Below, piece by piece: positions 28,635 through 36,957 of a stretch of DNA of 64,000 bases (positions are counted from its first letter, which is position 1; each line of letters starts with the position of its first letter). The notes beneath the pieces were generated by a model. It searched no databases and had not been told where the DNA came from. It worked only from the letters and a program-made list of their open reading frames with translations. This DNA comes from Labrys wisconsinensis (GTDB lineage Bacteria; Pseudomonadota; Alphaproteobacteria; Rhizobiales; Labraceae): assembly GCF_030814995.1 (NCBI RefSeq), contig NZ_JAUSVX010000001.1, positions 682,001 to 746,000 on the forward strand, given 5' to 3'. The position numbers and the translations under genes were made by a program.

Positions 28635-30197
28635 ATGGGTGATGCCGTGCGCGGGAGCCTCGCCTGTGCGCGAGCCGTCGTCCTGCTGGTCCTGGCCTGC
28701 CTCGTCTGGCTCGGCCCCGCCGCCGCGGCCGAGAGCGGGCGGCGCGTCGCCCTCGTCATCGGCAACGGGGCCTATCGCCATGTGCCGAAGCTGCCCAATC
28801 CGCCGCGCGACGCCGAGGCGGTCGCTGCCGCGCTGAAGGCCGTCGGCTTCGACGTCGCCCTGGTGCTCGACGCCGACGAGAGCGGCATGCGCAAGGCGCT
28901 GCAGGCCCTGGAGGACCGGGCGCAGGGCGCCGCCATCGCCCTGGTCTACTTCGCCGGCCACGGGCTCGAGGTCGACGGCACCAATTACATCGTCCCGGTC
29001 GACGCCGAGCTCGCGCGCGACACCCATGTCCGCGACGAGGCGATCTCGCTCGACCGCATCCTCGATGCGGTGTCGCAGGCCTCGACGCTGCGCCTGGTGC
29101 TGCTCGACGCCTGCCGCAACGATCCCTTCACCACGCGCATGGTCCGCACCAGCGCCACGCGGTCGATCGGCCGGGGCCTGGCGCGGGTCGAGCCGGATCC
29201 GGCCACCCTCGTCTCCTTCGCGGCCGAGGCGGGCTCGACCGCCGACGACGGCGACGGGGCCCACAGCCCCTATGCCCAGGCGCTCCTGGACAATATCGCC
29301 ACCCCGGGCCTGGAGCTGAACTTCGTCTTCCGCCGCATCAATGCCGAGGTGCGCCAGGCGACCGCCGGGGCGCAGCGGCCGGTCTATTACGGCTCGCTCG
29401 GCAAGGACGAGGTCTATCTCGTCCCGGCCGCGCCGAAGCCCGAGCCGCCGCCGCCACCGCTGCCCAGGATCGAGGACGCCGACCGCACCCTGGCCGACCA
29501 GGCCCTGACGGCCGACATGCCGCTCGAGGAGCTCTATTGGCGCACCATCCGCTCGAGCACGCGGGCCGAGGACTTCAAGGGCTATCTCCGGCGCTTTCCC
29601 ACCGGCGCCCATGCCGACCTCGCCGAGGCTCGCGTCACCGCCCTGACCCGCGCGGCCGAGGTCGGCGCGCTGGTGCCGGGCGGGGCGGAGGACCATGCCG
29701 ACAAGGCGGCGCTGCGCCAGGCGGCCATGGACCGGATCGGGCGCCTGCCGGTCAACATGATCCAGTACGGCCTCGCCGCCCTCGGCTTCCGGCTCGACAC
29801 GGTCAGCGGCGTCCTCGACGCGCAGACGCGGCGGGCCGTCCGCGACTACCAGGGCTCGGTCAACACGGCGCAGACCGGCGAGCTGACGGCGCAGGAGACC
29901 GTGGACCTCATCCTCGCCGCGGCTGCGGCCGGGGATTCGCGCTCGGAGACGACGCTGGGCTTCATGACCGCCTCGGGCGTCGGCCTGGAGCGCGACTATG
30001 CCGTGGCGCGGGCCTGGCTCGCCAAGGCCGCGGCGCAGCAGGAGCCCTATGCCTATGTCAACCTCGCGATGCTCTACCGCGACGGGCTGGGCGGCAGCGC
30101 CGACAAGGCCAAGGCGCGCACCCTGTTCCAGGAGGCGGTCCGGCACGGCGTCCCGGAAGCGCAGCGCGCCCTCGACGACATGGACCGGGCGAAATGA
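28635..30197 (+). CDS. Secreted caspase-like (peptidase C14) protein with peptidoglycan-binding and SEL1 repeats
   Basis: The protein is 520 residues from ATG 28635; GTG 28608 is a longer alternative. A signal peptide (VVLLVLACLVWLGPAAAAES) is followed by a caspase fold: RVALVIGNGAYRHVP, catalytic His109 in LVYFAGHG and catalytic Cys160 in LLDACRNDPF. Both dyad residues are present. A proline-rich linker (about 265-280) leads to a peptidoglycan-binding-like module at about 375-425 (IQYGLAALGFRLDTVSGVLD) and SEL1-type repeats at about 438-517. It is probably a periplasmic metacaspase-like protease cutting after Arg, Lys or Asp; which one is unknown. It heads an operon with two SUMF1-fold proteins. 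Confidence 0.9.
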   Translation: MGDAVRGSLACARAVVLLVLACLVWLGPAAAAESGRRVALVIGNGAYRHVPKLPNPPRDAEAVAAALKAVGFDVALVLDADESGMRKALQALEDRAQGAAIALVYFAGHGLEVDGTNYIVPVDAELARDTHVRDEAISLDRILDAVSQASTLRLVLLDACRNDPFTTRMVRTSATRSIGRGLARVEPDPATLVSFAAEAGSTADDGDGAHSPYAQALLDNIATPGLELNFVFRRINAEVRQATAGAQRPVYYGSLGKDEVYLVPAAPKPEPPPPPLPRIEDADRTLADQALTADMPLEELYWRTIRSSTRAEDFKGYLRRFPTGAHADLAEARVTALTRAAEVGALVPGGAEDHADKAALRQAAMDRIGRLPVNMIQYGLAALGFRLDTVSGVLDAQTRRAVRDYQGSVNTAQTGELTAQETVDLILAAAAAGDSRSETTLGFMTASGVGLERDYAVARAWLAKAAAQQEPYAYVNLAMLYRDGLGGSADKAKARTLFQEAVRHGVPEAQRALDDMDRAK

Positions 30198-30231
30198 CGG
30201 ACCGGGTGACATGACGGACCGGGCGACATGA
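30194..30231 (+). other. Relay of two overlapping six-codon mini-ORFs between caspase and SUMF1 genes
   Basis: A 17-base unit, ATGACGGACCGGGYGAC, is tandemly duplicated (30194-30210, 30211-30227). The ATG at 30194 overlaps the caspase stop as ATGA and encodes MTDRVT-stop (30194-30214). That stop overlaps ATG 30211, which encodes MTDRAT-stop (30211-30231), and this in turn overlaps ATG 30228 of the SUMF1 gene as ATGA. Ribosomes ending on the caspase gene could step through both mini-ORFs by re-initiation. The arrangement is plain in the sequence; its use is inferred. Confidence 0.6.
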
Positions 30232-30950
30232 GGCGGCTGCTCCTGCTTCTCCTCGTTCTGACCGCGGTCGGCACCGGCGGACGGGCCGGCGCCGAGGACG
30301 CCGCCAAGCTGCTGCTGCCGCAAGCGCCGCTGATCCTGTTCCAGGACTGCCCGGACTGCCCGCAGATGGTGCGGCTGCCGAGCGGGCTGGCCATGAGCCG
30401 GACCCACGTCACCCGGGCGGAGTTCGCGCGCTTCGCCACCGAGACCGGGTTTTCGCAGAGCGGCTGGGGCTGCGTCTGGCAGCAGCCGGGCATCCCCCAG
30501 GGCGACAAGCACCCCGTCATCTGCGTGAGCTGGGACGACGCGCAGAAATTCGTCGCCTGGCTGTCGAAGAAGGCGGGCCATCCCTACCGGCTGCCGACCG
30601 CCGAGGAAATGCGCTATGCGGCGCTGGCCGGCGAGACCACGCCCTATTGGTGGGGCCAGGACATCGGCCGCGGCCGCGCCGCCTGCAACGGCTGCAGCCC
30701 CGGCAAGCCGCCCCAGGGCACGGCGCCCGCCGGCAGCTTCGCGGCCAACGCATTCGGCGTCCTCGATGCCGTCGGCAATGCCTGGGAATGGACGGCATCC
30801 TGCCACGATCAGAGCTGTGCCGACCGCGTGCTCGTCGGCGGCTCCTGGGCGAACGCGCCGGCGGACCTGCGCGCCGGGCACGAGATCTGGAACGACCCGA
30901 GCATCCGCTCGACGACCTATGGCCTGAGGGTGGTCCGCGATGTGGAATGA
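30228..30950 (+). CDS. Secreted SUMF1/FGE-fold protein (probably non-catalytic)
   Basis: The product is 240 residues with an N-terminal signal (RRLLLLLLVLTAVGTGGRAGA). The formylglycine-generating-enzyme (SUMF1) fold is marked by MSRTHVTRAEFARFATET, VICVSWDDAQKFVAWLSKK, YRLPTAEEMRYAA, AFGVLDAVGNAWEWTAS and a C-terminal GGSWANAP...YGLRVV. The paired cysteines that bind copper in true formylglycine-generating enzymes, which follow the GGSW motif, are absent, so it is more likely a binding protein with the C-type-lectin-like fold. Several other cysteines (CPDCPQM, CNGC) suggest disulfides. It sits between the caspase and a second SUMF1 protein. Confidence 0.85.
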   Translation: MRRLLLLLLVLTAVGTGGRAGAEDAAKLLLPQAPLILFQDCPDCPQMVRLPSGLAMSRTHVTRAEFARFATETGFSQSGWGCVWQQPGIPQGDKHPVICVSWDDAQKFVAWLSKKAGHPYRLPTAEEMRYAALAGETTPYWWGQDIGRGRAACNGCSPGKPPQGTAPAGSFAANAFGVLDAVGNAWEWTASCHDQSCADRVLVGGSWANAPADLRAGHEIWNDPSIRSTTYGLRVVRDVE

Positions 30951-31827
30951 CACGGCCCGGCCGGGCCTCCTCCGGGTCGCCGCCCTCCTCGGCGCCGCGG
31001 CGCTCGGCCTCACCCTGCTGCTGCCCGGACCGGCCGGCCGCGCTTTGGCGCAGGCCGGCGCCGAGGCGCCCGCCGGCCCCGTTCTGGTCGTGCCGGGGGC
31101 GGAGACGCCCGCCGCCAAGCCCGCGCCCGCCCCGGCCTGCAAGGACTGTCCGGAGATGGTGGCGCTGCCCGGCGGCGCGATGATCGGCAAATATCCCGTG
31201 ACCAAGGGCGAGTTCGCCTCCTTCGCCCGCGAGACCCGCTTCAGCGGCAAGGGCTGCCACCAGGCCTATGGCGAGCAATGGCACAAGGAGGCGCGCGCCG
31301 ACTGGAACGCGCCGGGCTTCGCGCAGACGAAGCGTGATCCCGTGGTCTGCGTCAGCTGGGTCGACGCCAACGCCTATATCGACTGGCTGAACAAGAAGAC
31401 CGGGCGGACCTATCGCCTGCCGACGGTGGAGGAGGCGTCGGCAGCAGCGGCGGCCGGTGGCCACACCACCTATTGGTGGGGCGACAGCGCGGACGACATC
31501 TGCCAGTACGCCGACGTCGCCGACCAGAGCTACGCCAAATCCTTCCCGAAGGATTCGCGGCCGCGGCCGGCCTGCACCGACGGCTTCGCCTATACCGCGC
31601 CGGTCGGCTCGTTCAAGCCGAACGCCTACGGCCTCTACGACATGGCCGGCAATGTCTGGGAATGGACCAACACCTGCCTGAAGGGCGATTGCAGCAAGGC
31701 CCTGTTCCGGGGCGGCGGCTGGAACGACACGGCGCTGAACAATTTCGAGACCGCCCATAGCTGGGGCGACGACGTCAACACCCGCAGCTTCGCCCTGGGC
31801 TTTCGCCTCTATCAGAGCGCGCCCTGA
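30940..31827 (+). CDS. Second secreted SUMF1/FGE-fold protein (probably non-catalytic)
   Basis: The 295-residue protein starts inside the preceding gene (11-base overlap). It has a signal segment (LLGAAALGLTLLLPGPAGRALA), a Pro/Ala linker, and a SUMF1 domain from CKDCPEMVALPGGAMIGKYP onward, with VVCVSWVDANAYIDWLNKK, YRLPTVEEASAAAAAG, AYGLYDMAGNVWEWTNT and LFRGGGWNDTALNN. As in its neighbour, the catalytic Cys pair after RGGGW is missing. The two proteins share the CxDCPxMV start and probably arose by duplication, though this one is larger. It ends the operon; a short hairpin near 31840 is not followed by a T-run. Confidence 0.85.
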   Translation: MWNDTARPGLLRVAALLGAAALGLTLLLPGPAGRALAQAGAEAPAGPVLVVPGAETPAAKPAPAPACKDCPEMVALPGGAMIGKYPVTKGEFASFARETRFSGKGCHQAYGEQWHKEARADWNAPGFAQTKRDPVVCVSWVDANAYIDWLNKKTGRTYRLPTVEEASAAAAAGGHTTYWWGDSADDICQYADVADQSYAKSFPKDSRPRPACTDGFAYTAPVGSFKPNAYGLYDMAGNVWEWTNTCLKGDCSKALFRGGGWNDTALNNFETAHSWGDDVNTRSFALGFRLYQSAP

Positions 31828-31896
31828 CGCGCGAGGAGTGGCCGCAGGCCACCGCTTCTCCCGGCGGGAGGGGCGGGCCTCGCCGGCCCATCCGCC

Positions 31897-32094
31897 TCAG
31901 TGCTTGGTCGTCCGCTCTTCCAGGATCGCCGCCTCGTGATACCAGCCGCTGCCGGATGCGGCATCGCAGGCGCGCATGGCGGCGGCCTCCAGCTCGGTCT
32001 TGACCTCGTCGCGGCGGCGAGCGGCCACGCGCCCGCGCGGCGGAAACTGGTAGATCTTGGCGGACCTGCGGTCGGTACCCTCGGTCATGCGCAT
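31897..32094 (-). CDS. DUF2735 family small protein
   Basis: The 65-residue product has the DUF2735 pattern: RRSAKIYQFPPRGR near the N-terminus, then a basic stretch and a short acidic helix (EVKTELEAAAMRACDAAS) ending GWYHEAAILEE. It is cytoplasmic and of unknown function. These proteins are found in Rhizobiales, often beside glnII, and here the gene is divergent from glnII. That makes a link to nitrogen control plausible but unproven. Confidence 0.85.
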   Translation of the reverse strand: MRMTEGTDRRSAKIYQFPPRGRVAARRRDEVKTELEAAAMRACDAASGSGWYHEAAILEERTTKH

Positions 32095-32148
32095 TCTCCA
32101 TGAAGCCCGGCATGGGGTACAACGTCTTATAGCAGGTTTTGCTCCGCG

Positions 32149-32215
32149 TTTAAGCAGATTGCCTAAATTAAAATCAGGTCATGCGCGCAATATGGGCATG
32201 CTTGTTTCTGCTTAA
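32149..32215. promoter_or_regulatory. AT-rich divergent promoter region with inverted repeat (DUF2735 / glnII)
   Basis: The 336-base gap 32095-32430 has an AT-rich core at about 32125-32230, in strong contrast to its surroundings. TTAAGCAGA (32150-32158) and TCTGCTTAA (32207-32215) are perfect inverse copies 48 bases apart. TATAGC at 32218-32223 could be a -10 for glnII. I found no good sigma-54 -24/-12 element or NtrC site, although glnII genes are often NtrC-controlled. Confidence 0.4.
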
Positions 32216-32430
32216 TTGTATAGCATTCTTCCGGCGGCGGGATTCCTGCTGCCGTCGACCCGCCGTTTTCGCCTCAGGCTCGTGATGCGTTCGTTGTCGC
32301 CTTGCATGTTCGTTCGGATCGCGACCGTCGGACCAGGCGCCAGGGGGAGCCGATCGCTGCAGCCGTCGCCGGCCGGGTCCGCATCGAATTGTCCCTGCGC
32401 CCAGCGCCTTCAGCTCGAGAGAGAGCCGCA

Positions 32431-33471
32431 ATGACGAAGTACAAGCTCGAATATATATGGCTCGACGGATACGTGCCGGTGCCCAGCCTGCGCGGCAAGA
32501 CGCAGATCAAGGAATTCGACGCATTCCCGACGCTGGAGCAGCTGCCGCTCTGGGGCTTCGACGGCAGCTCGACCATGCAGGCGGAAGGCCGCAGCTCCGA
32601 CTGCGTGCTCAAGCCCGTGCGCATCGTTCCGGACAGCCAGCGCGTCAACGGCGCCGTGGTGCTGTGCGAGGTGATGATGCCCGACGGCGTCACGCCGCAC
32701 GCCTCCAACAAGCGCGCCACCATCCTCGACGACGAGGGTGCCTGGTTCGGCTTCGAGCAGGAATATTTCTTCTACAAGAACGGCCGTCCGCTCGGCTTCC
32801 CCGAGAGCGGCTATCCCGCCCCGCAGGGCCCCTACTATACCGGCGTCGGCTACAGCAAGGTGGGCGACGTCGCGCGTAGAATCGTCGAGGAGCATCTCGA
32901 CATCTGCCTGGCCGCCGGCCTCAACCACGAGGGCATCAACGCCGAGGTGGCCAAGGGCCAGTGGGAGTTCCAGATCTTCGGCAAGGGCTCCAAGCGCGCC
33001 GCCGACGAGATGTGGCTCGCCCGCTACTTCCTGGAGCGTCTGACCGAGAAGTACGGCATCGACATCGAGTATCACTGCAAGCCGCTCGGCGACACCGACT
33101 GGAACGGCTCGGGCATGCACACCAACTTCTCCACCACCTTCATGCGCGAAGTCGGCGGCAAGGAGTATTTCGAGCAGCTGATGGCGGCTTTCGAAGAGGC
33201 CCGCGCCGACCATATCGCGGTCTACGGCCCGGACAACCACATGCGCCTGACCGGCAAGCACGAGACCCAGTCGATCCACACCTTCAGCTACGGCGTGGCC
33301 GACCGCGGCGCCTCGATCCGCGTGCCGCACAGCTTCGTGCGCAACCAGTACCGGGGCTACCTGGAGGATCGCCGCCCGAACTCCCAGGGCGACCCCTACC
33401 AGATCGCCTCGCAGGTCCTGAAGACCATCGCCACCGTCCCGACCGCCGGCGTCGCCGCCGCCGCGGCCTGA
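32431..33471 (+). CDS. glnII: Type II glutamine synthetase (GSII)
   Basis: The protein is 346 residues, the length of the eukaryote-like GSII found in rhizobia, against about 470 for GlnA. Signatures are YIWLDGYVPVPSLRGKT at the start, LPLWGFDGSSTMQAEG, GFEQEYFFYKNGRPLGFP, GINAEVAKGQWEFQIFG (metal and glutamate binding), NGSGMHTNFST (ATP binding), LTGKHETQSIHTFSYGVADR and a final LEDRRPNSQGDPYQ. It makes glutamine from glutamate, ammonia and ATP. GSII enzymes are not adenylylated and are controlled mainly by nitrogen at transcription. It is divergent from the DUF2735 gene. This is one of the best organism markers in the window. Confidence 0.97.
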   Translation: MTKYKLEYIWLDGYVPVPSLRGKTQIKEFDAFPTLEQLPLWGFDGSSTMQAEGRSSDCVLKPVRIVPDSQRVNGAVVLCEVMMPDGVTPHASNKRATILDDEGAWFGFEQEYFFYKNGRPLGFPESGYPAPQGPYYTGVGYSKVGDVARRIVEEHLDICLAAGLNHEGINAEVAKGQWEFQIFGKGSKRAADEMWLARYFLERLTEKYGIDIEYHCKPLGDTDWNGSGMHTNFSTTFMREVGGKEYFEQLMAAFEEARADHIAVYGPDNHMRLTGKHETQSIHTFSYGVADRGASIRVPHSFVRNQYRGYLEDRRPNSQGDPYQIASQVLKTIATVPTAGVAAAAA

Positions 33472-33482
33472 GCCGATCTTCC

Positions 33483-33509
33483 CCGGCGCGGGTGCCGAGC
33501 CCGCGCCGG
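33483..33509 (+). terminator. GC hairpin after glnII
   Basis: CCGGCGCGGG, a 7-base loop and CCCGCGCCGG form a perfect 10-base stem 12 bases after the glnII stop. No T-run follows, so it may protect the 3' end or assist Rho-type termination rather than act as a classical intrinsic terminator. Confidence 0.4.
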
Positions 33510-33678
33510 ATCGTCACGGTCACCATCAAAGGGGTCGCCCGGAACGGGCGGATGACGGGCGTCGCTGGGGGGGCGGCGCCCGTCGTGCGTTTCCACCGCA
33601 AATGACGCTGCGACAGTCCCGCCATTCCCAACCGTCAGGGAATGCGGATAGGCTGCGCCGGATGCGAGGGGAGCCGTC

Positions 33679-34215
33679 ATGGACACCGAACCGTTCGCCG
33701 GCCGCCTGTTGAGCGGAGAGCGCATCCTCTGGTCCGGTCGCCCGGGCACCGGCCTGGTCTTCACGCCCCGCGACGTCTTCCTGATCCCGTTCAGTCTGAT
33801 CTGGTGCGGCTTCGCCATCTTCTGGACGACGGGGGCGACGCGAGCCGGCGCCCCCGCCTTCTTCGATCTGTGGGGCGCGATGTTCGTGTGCATCGGCCTC
33901 TACTTCGTCGCCGGCCGCTTCGCGATGGACGCCTGGATCCGCGGCGGCACGGCCTATGCCGTCACCGACCGTCGCGTCCTGATCGTTCGCGGACGACCGT
34001 TCGGCAATTTCACCGCGCTCAGCCTCGGCCAGCTCCCAGACGCCCAGCTCAGCGAGAGCGGCGGCGGGCGCGGCACCATCCGCTTCGGCGCCTCGGCTTC
34101 GGGGTTCGGCCGAGGTTTCGCCGGCTGGACGCCGTCCCTCGATCCGACGCCGCAATTCCTGGCGATCGAGGATGCCCGCCGCGTGTTCGACCTGGTCCAG
34201 CGCGGCAGCAGGTAG
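33679..34215 (+). CDS. PH-like (DUF304-type) membrane protein
   Basis: The 178-residue protein opens with LLSGERILWSGRPGTG, has two membrane helices (FLIPFSLIWCGFAIFWTT and MFVCIGLYFVAGRFA), and then AYAVTDRRVLIVRGRPFGNF, the core strand pattern of bacterial PH-like domains. A glycine-rich region and FLAIEDARRVFDLVQR end the protein. The role is unknown; such proteins are small integral membrane factors. It is a single gene, 207 bases after glnII, ending 10 bases from the convergent oxidoreductase gene. Confidence 0.75.
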   Translation: MDTEPFAGRLLSGERILWSGRPGTGLVFTPRDVFLIPFSLIWCGFAIFWTTGATRAGAPAFFDLWGAMFVCIGLYFVAGRFAMDAWIRGGTAYAVTDRRVLIVRGRPFGNFTALSLGQLPDAQLSESGGGRGTIRFGASASGFGRGFAGWTPSLDPTPQFLAIEDARRVFDLVQRGSR

Positions 34216-34225
34216 GCCCGCCCGC

Positions 34226-35221
34226 TCACAGCCCCAGCACGCCCCGCAGCGTCTCCAGCCGTTCCATCGCCACCACGCCGTCGGCGATGGTCGGGGCCGG
34301 CGTCTCCGCGCCGCCGAGGGCCGGGACCACGTCGGCGAGCAGGGCGTGGTAGCCCTTGTGGTCCTCGTTGGCGGCGGCAGTGAAGTTGGGCTTCCAGGCG
34401 AGCGTGTCGACATCGTCCGAGAGCGTCGCCTGGAGATCGGCGGTCTTGAACGGCGGGTCGCGGTGCCAGCGCACCTCGACCACATCCTCCACCTCGAGAC
34501 GCTGATGGTCGCCCATCAGCTCGATGCGCTCCACCGGCGTGCCGCGCGACTGCACCGTGCCCATGGCGATGGTGCCGATGGCGCCGCAGTCGAAGTCGAC
34601 ATGCATGTGGAACAGCAGCCGGCCCGGCGTCTTCTCCACCTTGCGGGCATCGATGGCGCGCACGGGAGAGACCAGGAACGAGACGAGGTCCATGTAGTGG
34701 ACGCAATGGTGCAGGAAGAAGCCGGTATAGTCGACATTGCCGGCAAAATAGCCCGGCGCGGTCATGTAATAGCCGGTCAGGCCCAGCACCGGCCCGAACC
34801 GGCCGGAGCGCAGGATGTTGGCGGCGATGCGGTTGCCGACGGAATAGCGCTTCATGAAGCCGAGCAGCAACGGCTTGCCGGCGCGCTCGGCGGCAGCGCG
34901 CAGCGCCCGCGCGCCCTCGGCGCTGCCGGCCGGCGGCTTCTCCATGAACACCGGCAGGCCCCGATCGAGCGCAGCAAGGCCGAAGGCGAGGTGCTGGTCG
35001 GGACCGACCGCCATGCCGATCGCGTCGAGGCCGGGCGTCGCGATCAGCGCCTGCGCATCGCCGGTGAGGCGCGCCACGCCGAACTGCCGCCCCGCCACGG
35101 CGAGGCGGGCGCCGTCGACGTCACAGAGCGCGGCGATCTCGACGTCGTGGCGCAGGAGTTGGGGCAGCAGCATCTGCGTCGCGTGCACGCCGCAGCCGAT
35201 CCAGCCGATCTTCAGGGTCAT
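34226..35221 (-). CDS. Gfo/Idh/MocA family NAD(P)-dependent oxidoreductase
   Basis: The product is 331 residues from ATG 35221 (MTLKIGWIGCGVHA), overlapping the upstream isomerase gene by ATGA. The Rossmann GxGxxA-type motif is at 8-13, the EKP motif in FMEKPPAGS, and the C-terminal alpha/beta domain contains DYTGFFLHHCVHYMDLVSF with the His used in substrate binding. Such enzymes oxidise or reduce sugars, inositols or sugar acids. As the last gene of the sugar ABC operon it probably acts on the imported substrate, followed or preceded by the TIM-barrel isomerase. The true substrate is not readable. Confidence 0.9.
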   Translation of the reverse strand: MTLKIGWIGCGVHATQMLLPQLLRHDVEIAALCDVDGARLAVAGRQFGVARLTGDAQALIATPGLDAIGMAVGPDQHLAFGLAALDRGLPVFMEKPPAGSAEGARALRAAAERAGKPLLLGFMKRYSVGNRIAANILRSGRFGPVLGLTGYYMTAPGYFAGNVDYTGFFLHHCVHYMDLVSFLVSPVRAIDARKVEKTPGRLLFHMHVDFDCGAIGTIAMGTVQSRGTPVERIELMGDHQRLEVEDVVEVRWHRDPPFKTADLQATLSDDVDTLAWKPNFTAAANEDHKGYHALLADVVPALGGAETPAPTIADGVVAMERLETLRGVLGL

Positions 35222-36099
35222 CGCCGATAGTCCGTCAGGGTGAGATGGGCGCGGATGAAGGCGGCGCTGGCGGCGAGCCGGTCGCTCTCGTCCTCGTGCG
35301 GCGCCCGCCATTGCGCCAGCGGCACGCCGAATCGGTCGTCGTTGCGGCGGAAGGGCTCCAGCGAGATCGGGCCGGCATAGCCGATCTCGTGCAGGGCCCG
35401 GCCGACGGCGACCCAGTCGGTGGCGCCGGTGCCGGGAAAGCCGCGATGGTTCTCGTTGGCCTGGAAATGCACGACGCGGGCGCCGGCGAGGCGGATCGCC
35501 TCGGGGATGGAGGCTTCCTCCATGTGCATGTGGAAGGTGTCGAGCATCAGCCGCACGGCGGGATGGTCGACCGCGTCGAGCAGCTCGATCGCCTGCCGGG
35601 TGGTGCAGAGCACGTCGCTCTCGAAGCGGTTCAGCGGCTCGACCGCCAGCGTCACCCCGGCGGCAGCGGCATGGTCCCCCGCCGCACGCAGACCGGCGAC
35701 GCAGCGCGCCTTGCGGGCGAGGCGCTCCTCCTCGGCGACCGGCGCCGGCGGCCGGCCGGCGAACACCAGCGGGTTGCCGGTGAGCGGCCCGCCGACGATA
35801 TCAGCGCCGAGCGACGCGGCGCAGTCGGCGGCGTAGCGGAGATAGTCGATGCCGGCGCGGTGCCGCACATCCTCGCCGGAGGACAGGTTACGATCGAGAT
35901 TGACGCGGGCGGCGAGCACGACGCCGAGCCCGGCCTCGGCCAGCGCGGCGCGGGCGGCGGCGAGGTCGAGCTCGCCGGGCTCGGGCACCAGGAGCTCGAC
36001 GAAGTCGTAGCCGAGCTGCTTCATGCGGGAGAACAGCGGGAAATGCGCGGCCGTGAACGGCCGGGCGAACTGCATGGAGATGAGGCCGATCGGATTCAT
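35218..36099 (-). CDS. Sugar phosphate isomerase/epimerase (TIM barrel, AP endonuclease family 2 fold)
   Basis: The protein is 293 residues. It has the xylose-isomerase-like TIM-barrel pattern: GYDFVELLVPEPGELD near 30, VTLAVEPLNRFESDV near 150 (metal-binding Glu), VRLMLDTFHMHMEEAS near 182 (Asp and His ligands) and GPISLEPFRRNDDRFG near the end (Glu). All expected metal ligands are visible. It lies between the ABC permease genes and the Gfo/Idh/MocA gene in one leftward operon, so it probably interconverts the imported sugar or its keto form. Confidence 0.9.
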   Translation of the reverse strand: MNPIGLISMQFARPFTAAHFPLFSRMKQLGYDFVELLVPEPGELDLAAARAALAEAGLGVVLAARVNLDRNLSSGEDVRHRAGIDYLRYAADCAASLGADIVGGPLTGNPLVFAGRPPAPVAEEERLARKARCVAGLRAAGDHAAAAGVTLAVEPLNRFESDVLCTTRQAIELLDAVDHPAVRLMLDTFHMHMEEASIPEAIRLAGARVVHFQANENHRGFPGTGATDWVAVGRALHEIGYAGPISLEPFRRNDDRFGVPLAQWRAPHEDESDRLAASAAFIRAHLTLTDYRR

Positions 36100-36123
36100 C
36101 GAGGTCCTTTGAAAATCTCTTGG

Positions 36124-36957
36124 TCAGCCCTTGACCGCGCCCTGGGTGAGGCCGCCGATCAGGCGCCGTTGCACGAGGAGGAAGAGCAGCGTCGCCGGCA
36201 GCGCGCCCACCACGCCGCCGGCCGCCAGCAGGCCCCATTCGATCTGGTACTCGCCGATCAGGGTCTGGATCGCCACGGTGACGGTGCGCACGGTCCGGCC
36301 GCCCAGGGTCAGGGCGTAGAGGTACTCGTTCCAGGCGGTGATGAAGATGTATATGCCTGTCGAGACAATGCCGGGCAGGGCCAGCGGCAGCACGATGCGC
36401 CAGAGCGCGCCGAGGCGCGAGCAGCCGTCGGTCATCGCCGCCTCGTCGAGGCTCTTGGGGATGGCGCCGACATAGCTGGTCAGCATCCACACCGCGAAGG
36501 GGATGGCGACGGTGGCGTTGGCGAGGATCAGGCCGAGATGGGTGTCGAGCAGGCCGAGCCGGCGCATCAGCACGAACAGCGGCAGGATCAGCAGCACCAC
36601 CGGGAACATGTTGACCAGAAGGAACTGCAGCATCAGCGCCTTGCGTCCGGCGAAGCGGAAGCGCGAGAAGGCATAGGCCGCCGCCACCGAGACGGCGAGG
36701 CCGAGCACGACGGTGCCGAGGGCGACGATCAGGCTGTGGCCCATGTTGACGGCGAAATCGGTGCGGCGCAGCAGCCTGACATAGTTGTCGAGCCCCCAGC
36801 CCGCCGGCGACAGCGACACACCGCTCGCGGCGAGCTGCTCCGACGGGGTCAGCGAGGTCAGGACCATCCAGGCGAAGGGCCCGATGGCGATCAGCACGAT
36901 GACCAGCACCGGCAGGTCGGTGGTGAGGATGCGGCGCAGCGTCGACGGCTTGCTCAC
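36124..36957 (-). CDS. Carbohydrate ABC transporter permease (MalG type)
   Basis: The protein is 277 residues from GTG 36957, which overlaps the stop of the preceding permease gene as GTGA. It has six membrane segments and the cytoplasmic EAA loop YVGAIPKSLDEAAMTDGCSRLGAL, which docks the ATPase. The C-terminal RRLIGGLTQGAVKG is the usual MalG end. It pairs with the MalF-type permease immediately upstream to form the inner-membrane channel of a family 1 sugar importer. Confidence 0.94.
   Translation of the reverse strand: MSKPSTLRRILTTDLPVLVIVLIAIGPFAWMVLTSLTPSEQLAASGVSLSPAGWGLDNYVRLLRRTDFAVNMGHSLIVALGTVVLGLAVSVAAAYAFSRFRFAGRKALMLQFLLVNMFPVVLLILPLFVLMRRLGLLDTHLGLILANATVAIPFAVWMLTSYVGAIPKSLDEAAMTDGCSRLGALWRIVLPLALPGIVSTGIYIFITAWNEYLYALTLGGRTVRTVTVAIQTLIGEYQIEWGLLAAGGVVGALPATLLFLLVQRRLIGGLTQGAVKG

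Noticed and set aside
30228-31827. Calling the two SUMF1 proteins true formylglycine-generating enzymes that activate sulfatases
   Set aside because: The cysteine pair after the GGSW/GGGW motif is missing in both, and no sulfatase gene lies in the window.
32095-32430. NtrC/sigma-54 promoter for glnII
   Set aside because: Expected from other rhizobia, but no GG-N10-GC element with acceptable flanks was found in the gap.
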